9,172 bases of DNA from assembly GCA_002719475.1 (NCBI GenBank), contig PBHQ01000033.1:1-9172 (forward strand). The letters are read 5' to 3'. Shown piece by piece: positions 6,313 through 9,172 of the stretch (its first letter is position 1; every line of letters starts with the position of its first letter). The stretch comes from Methanobacteriota archaeon. Its GTDB lineage: Archaea > Thermoplasmatota > Poseidoniia > Poseidoniales > Poseidoniaceae. A program made the position numbers and the translations under genes. The notes under the pieces were generated by a model that had not been told where the DNA came from, searched no databases, and saw only the letters and a program-made list of their open reading frames with translations.

Positions 6313-7299
6313 GTGAAGGAATCAATCCATCCCCCCGCAATTGTGCAAACAGATATTTCCACACGCCGCCGTGCAGCAATTTGGTTGCTGTTCGTGACAT
6401 TAATTTGGGGGGGAACATTCGTTTGGATGAAGAAAGCCCTCGACTCTGCAGCAACTCATCTTGAGGCGTGGGATCTTGCTAGTGTAGTTGGTTTCATGGT
6501 TTTAATTCGTTTTTTGGTGGCAGCCATCACATTACCAATATTCAGCACACGCGCACGAATCGCGCTAGCTGATAGGAGCGCATGGAAAGGGGGTACAATT
6601 CTTGGGTTGCTTATGTTCGGGGGCTTCCTAACTCAAATGCTCGCATTAAATGAGATAACCCCTGCAGTTTCGGCCTTCCTAACTAGCCTATATGTTGTCT
6701 TCACCGCACTCATTGGATTGAAGATGAAAAGCCACCCCTTAACAACAGTATTAGTGTCGGGAGTAATACTTGCTACATTCGGAGCGGGTTTTATTGATGG
6801 CCCGCCGCATTTAACATGGGGCTGGGCGGAATTACTCACGGTTTTCAGCGCCCTCTTGTTCGCATTCCATATCATTTTCACAGATTCTGTTACCAAAGAA
6901 TTTGATCCATTAGCAGTTACTCAAACATCCTTTTTGGTAGTTGTAATCGCTTCCACTTTAACTCTTATTTTTGCGTTAATTTTCACTTCAGTAGAAATCC
7001 ATATCCTAGATTTGTTAGGTTTGTTGATTGAATTTGATGTCCTCATATGGTTGCTATTACTCGGCGTTCTTGGCTCATTTGTTGCCATCATGATTCTAAA
7101 TTTGTATCAACGCCATCTTCATCCGGTTCACGCCGCAATAATCTATGCCTTTGAACCGGTTTGGGCAACGATTTACGCCTTAGCTGAGGGGCTGAATGAA
7201 GCCACATTTTGGCTATTCATTGGTGGTGGCGCATTACTGATAGGAAATATTCTGGTAGAGTCGGGCAAGCGCGCTGATGAAAATCAAGAATCGGAATAG
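6313..7299 (+). CDS. EamA / drug-metabolite transporter family permease
   Basis: The protein has 328 residues and starts at GTG, since no earlier in-frame start exists after the selO stop and the next Met is inside the first helix. About ten hydrophobic helices are visible, forming two EamA repeats: the first begins WLLFVTLIWGGTFVWMKKAL (24-43), the second near residue 168 (TWGWAELLTVFSALLFAFHI). The C-terminal signature AFEPVWATIYALAEGLNE (279-296) is typical of the second repeat. Both ends are short and polar, with an acidic tail. DMT/EamA proteins are inner-membrane exporters or exchangers of amino acids, metabolites or drugs; the family name comes from the E. coli O-acetylserine/cysteine exporter. 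The gene lies 21 bases after selO and 35 before a cystathionine beta-synthase, so a sulfur amino acid is a reasonable substrate guess. That is inference; the family cannot be assigned a substrate by sequence alone. Confidence 0.93.
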   Translation: MKESIHPPAIVQTDISTRRRAAIWLLFVTLIWGGTFVWMKKALDSAATHLEAWDLASVVGFMVLIRFLVAAITLPIFSTRARIALADRSAWKGGTILGLLMFGGFLTQMLALNEITPAVSAFLTSLYVVFTALIGLKMKSHPLTTVLVSGVILATFGAGFIDGPPHLTWGWAELLTVFSALLFAFHIIFTDSVTKEFDPLAVTQTSFLVVVIASTLTLIFALIFTSVEIHILDLLGLLIEFDVLIWLLLLGVLGSFVAIMILNLYQRHLHPVHAAIIYAFEPVWATIYALAEGLNEATFWLFIGGGALLIGNILVESGKRADENQESE

Positions 7300-7334
7300 A
7301 CTTTGGCAATGATGAAATCCATCCACGTTCAGCG

Positions 7335-8369
7335 ATGCCCATGGACCTACCAAGGGGAGCGTACAACGACGTTGTTTCCGCAATCGGTGAAACGCCACTT
7401 ATACGATTGAATCGTGTCACATCCCACCTTACTTCTTCTGAGATATGGGTCAAATTGGAAAGATGCAATCCGGGCGGTTCAATCAAGGATCGAATCGGTC
7501 TTCATATGGTTTTAGACGCGGAAAGAAATGGGCTTCTCCAACCAGGGGGCACTATTGTCGAAGCAACTAGTGGAAATACGGGGATAGGTCTAGCCATGGT
7601 TGCGGCACAAAGGGGTTACAATTGCATCTTTACAATGCCTGATAAAATGGCCCAAGAAAAGATCGACTTGTTGCGTGCAATTGGTGCAGATGTCCACGTT
7701 TGTCCAACAGCCGTAGAAAAGGAAGACCCACGTTCGTATTACGAAGTTGCAGCAAGGCTGGGAAGAGAAATTCCTGGCGCTTGGTATCCGGATCAATATT
7801 CACATCAAGCAAACCCTCAAGCCCATATTGAATCAACAGGGCCTGAAATATGGCGGCAATCTGCGGGAAGAGTAACTCATTTCGTTGCCACCATGGGCAC
7901 GGGGGGGACGATTACGGGTTGTGGCAAGTCTCTGAAAGCACAGGCCGAGGCAGAAGGGAAACCAATGCCAAAGGTTGTGGGTGTAGATCCTGTTGGGTCG
8001 ATATTGAAGGAATATTTTGAGAAGGGAACACTTGGAACTCCACATACATACATGGTTGAGGGTTTTGGAGAAGATTTCATTCCTCCAGCAACAGATTTCT
8101 CAGTTATTGATGAAATAAGGCAAGTCGATGATGAGATTTGCTTCAAAGCGACAAGAAGATTGGCCAAGGTAGAGGGATTGTTTTGTGGCGGCTCATGCGG
8201 CGGCGCCCTACACTCTGCGCTGGAGATTGCTGAAGAGGCCGAAGCCGCTGGAGAGAAGGCGGTAATCATAGTAATTTTACCAGATGCAGGCAACCCATAT
8301 CTATCGAAATTATACAACGATTCGTGGTTGCGAGAAAATGGCTTTGAACCTGATAATTGGGGGCTTTAG
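7335..8369 (+). CDS. cbs: Cystathionine beta-synthase-type PLP enzyme (no regulatory CBS domains)
   Basis: This 344-residue protein is a fold-type II PLP enzyme. Lys51 in NPGGSIKDRIG should form the PLP Schiff base, TSGNTGIGLA (78-87) is the Asn/substrate loop, GTGGTITG (188-195) the phosphate loop, and GGSCGG (285-290) with LPDAGN the pyridine-ring side. The general pattern is shared with cysteine synthases. However, MPDKMAQEKIDLLRAIGADV (101-120), the YYEVAARL region, DQYSHQANPQAH (153-164) and VEGFGEDFIP (241-250) follow the cystathionine beta-synthase branch, as in animal and yeast CBS. The expected reaction is serine plus homocysteine to cystathionine in the cytosol. O-acetylserine-dependent cysteine synthesis cannot be excluded. 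The C-terminal Bateman (CBS-pair) domains of animal CBS are absent, as is usual in prokaryotes. The downstream gamma-lyase-type gene starts two bases after the stop, which supports the CBS call. ATG 7341 is an equally usable start. Confidence 0.9.
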   Translation: MPMDLPRGAYNDVVSAIGETPLIRLNRVTSHLTSSEIWVKLERCNPGGSIKDRIGLHMVLDAERNGLLQPGGTIVEATSGNTGIGLAMVAAQRGYNCIFTMPDKMAQEKIDLLRAIGADVHVCPTAVEKEDPRSYYEVAARLGREIPGAWYPDQYSHQANPQAHIESTGPEIWRQSAGRVTHFVATMGTGGTITGCGKSLKAQAEAEGKPMPKVVGVDPVGSILKEYFEKGTLGTPHTYMVEGFGEDFIPPATDFSVIDEIRQVDDEICFKATRRLAKVEGLFCGGSCGGALHSALEIAEEAEAAGEKAVIIVILPDAGNPYLSKLYNDSWLRENGFEPDNWGL

Positions 8370-8371
8370 AT

Positions 8372-9172
8372 ATGAAAGAACTGGGCGAATCCACACGTTC
8401 GGTACATGCTGGTTTTGAACCAGATGAGAAAACAGGTTCGGTACAAACGCCGATATTCCAAACATCAACTTATGTTCAAAGCGATTTTGCAGAACATACT
8501 GGATATGAATATTCGCGGACTCAAAACCCAACACGAGACGCTTTACAAGAAGCGGTGGCGATTCTCGAATCACCAGGCGTTAAGGCATACGGTAGTGCTT
8601 TTGCTAGTGGGATGGCGGCAATTTCGACAGTTACCCAATTGTTAGACTCAGGGAGCCACATCATTGCCGCCTCCGATCTTTATGGTGGAACAGGGAGATA
8701 TTTCGATCAAGTACTTTCCAAGTTTGGTATCGAAACAACATACAGCGAACTTGGCCCCGGGGACCTTGAAGCGTGCGCTCAAGAAAACACCAAGATGCTA
8801 TGGCTGGAAACTCCTACCAATCCTCTTCTAAATATTCACGACATTGTGGAACTTTCAGCTAAAGCCCATGAAAGGGGATGGTTAGTGGTAGTAGACAACA
8901 CCTTTGCCAGCCCCGTTCTTCAGCGACCTTTGGAGCTCGGAGCAGACATTAGTTGTAGTTCATCAACAAAATATGTTGCAGGTCACAGCGATGTCATTTC
9001 TGGATATGTTGTCACACGGAGTGAAGAGTTGAACGAGAAGATACGATTCCTTCAGAATACGATAGGCGCAGTCCCATCTCCCTTAGATTGTTTTTTGATT
9101 CTTAGAGGAATCCGCACATTAGCAATCAGAATGGAAAGACATTGTGATAATGCAGAATATTTAGTGCAAAAG
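8372..9172 (+). CDS. Cystathionine gamma-lyase/gamma-synthase family PLP enzyme (cut by window end)
   Basis: The first 267 codons are present; the family is usually about 380-400 residues, so roughly the last third is missing. It is a fold-type I PLP enzyme of the Cys/Met metabolism family. The start GESTRSVHAGFEPDEKTGSV is typical, followed by YSRTQNPTRDALQ (47-59), whose Tyr47 and Arg49 bind the PLP phosphate of the neighbouring subunit. SDLYGGT (101-107) carries the ring-stacking Tyr104, Asp175 is in VVVDNTFASP, and the PLP lysine is Lys200 in STKYVAGHSDV. The ATG is two bases after the CBS stop, so the pair is almost certainly cotranscribed. Next to CBS the most likely reaction is cleavage of cystathionine to cysteine, 2-oxobutyrate and ammonia, completing reverse transsulfuration. 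Gamma-synthase or sulfhydrylase activity cannot be ruled out by sequence. Confidence 0.92.
   Translation, partial: MKELGESTRSVHAGFEPDEKTGSVQTPIFQTSTYVQSDFAEHTGYEYSRTQNPTRDALQEAVAILESPGVKAYGSAFASGMAAISTVTQLLDSGSHIIAASDLYGGTGRYFDQVLSKFGIETTYSELGPGDLEACAQENTKMLWLETPTNPLLNIHDIVELSAKAHERGWLVVVDNTFASPVLQRPLELGADISCSSSTKYVAGHSDVISGYVVTRSEELNEKIRFLQNTIGAVPSPLDCFLILRGIRTLAIRMERHCDNAEYLVQK

Noticed and set aside
7300..7334. Tandem ATGATG at 7309-7314 as an earlier start for the CBS gene
   Set aside because: It is out of frame with the CBS reading frame, which starts at ATG 7335.
7877..8317. Minus-strand open frame of 146 codons inside the CBS gene
   Set aside because: It is fully opposite a conserved PLP enzyme and its Ser/Pro/Ala-rich translation has no motif.

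Overview
The window looks like a piece of a marine planktonic archaeal genome, most likely Marine Group II (Poseidoniales) or a close relative. The pointers are a geranylgeranyl-reductase-family flavoprotein (archaeal lipid saturation), an N-terminal SAP domain on a multi-pass membrane protein, very dense single-direction gene runs with gaps of 1 to 43 bases, few Shine-Dalgarno motifs, and a TATA-like box about 26 bases upstream of the first gene of one run. The lineage is inferred from gene content; no rRNA or other marker gene is present. Ten protein-coding genes are supported, two of them cut by the window edges. I saw no tRNA, rRNA, CRISPR array, insertion sequence or long repeat.

Left half (1-4653, minus strand): six genes in one probable operon, read from right to left. 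They are a geranylgeranyl-reductase-family FAD oxidoreductase, a HAD-IIA (NagD/phosphoglycolate-type) phosphatase, a NERD-domain PD-(D/E)XK nuclease-like protein with an unassigned C-terminal domain, a three-helix PQ-loop/SemiSWEET-type transporter, a membrane protein carrying a cytosolic SAP domain, and the N-terminal part of an extended short-chain dehydrogenase/epimerase. Gaps are 36, 43, 30, 29 and 1 bases. The common theme appears to be membrane and lipid, with two proteins (NERD and SAP) whose domains are elsewhere linked to nucleic acids.

Centre (4654-4755): the only clear divergent promoter region. It has a TATA-like element serving the minus-strand operon and small inverted repeats that could be operators.

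Right half (4756-9172, plus strand): four genes with gaps of 21, 35 and 2 bases. They are SelO (a pseudokinase-fold protein AMPylase), an EamA/DMT-family transporter, a cystathionine beta-synthase-type PLP enzyme lacking C-terminal regulatory CBS domains, and a cystathionine gamma-lyase/synthase cut by the window end. The last two together would make cysteine from homocysteine and serine (reverse transsulfuration). With SelO (redox-linked AMPylation) and a transporter from the family named for O-acetylserine/cysteine export, this looks like a sulfur-amino-acid and redox cassette. That joint role is inference.
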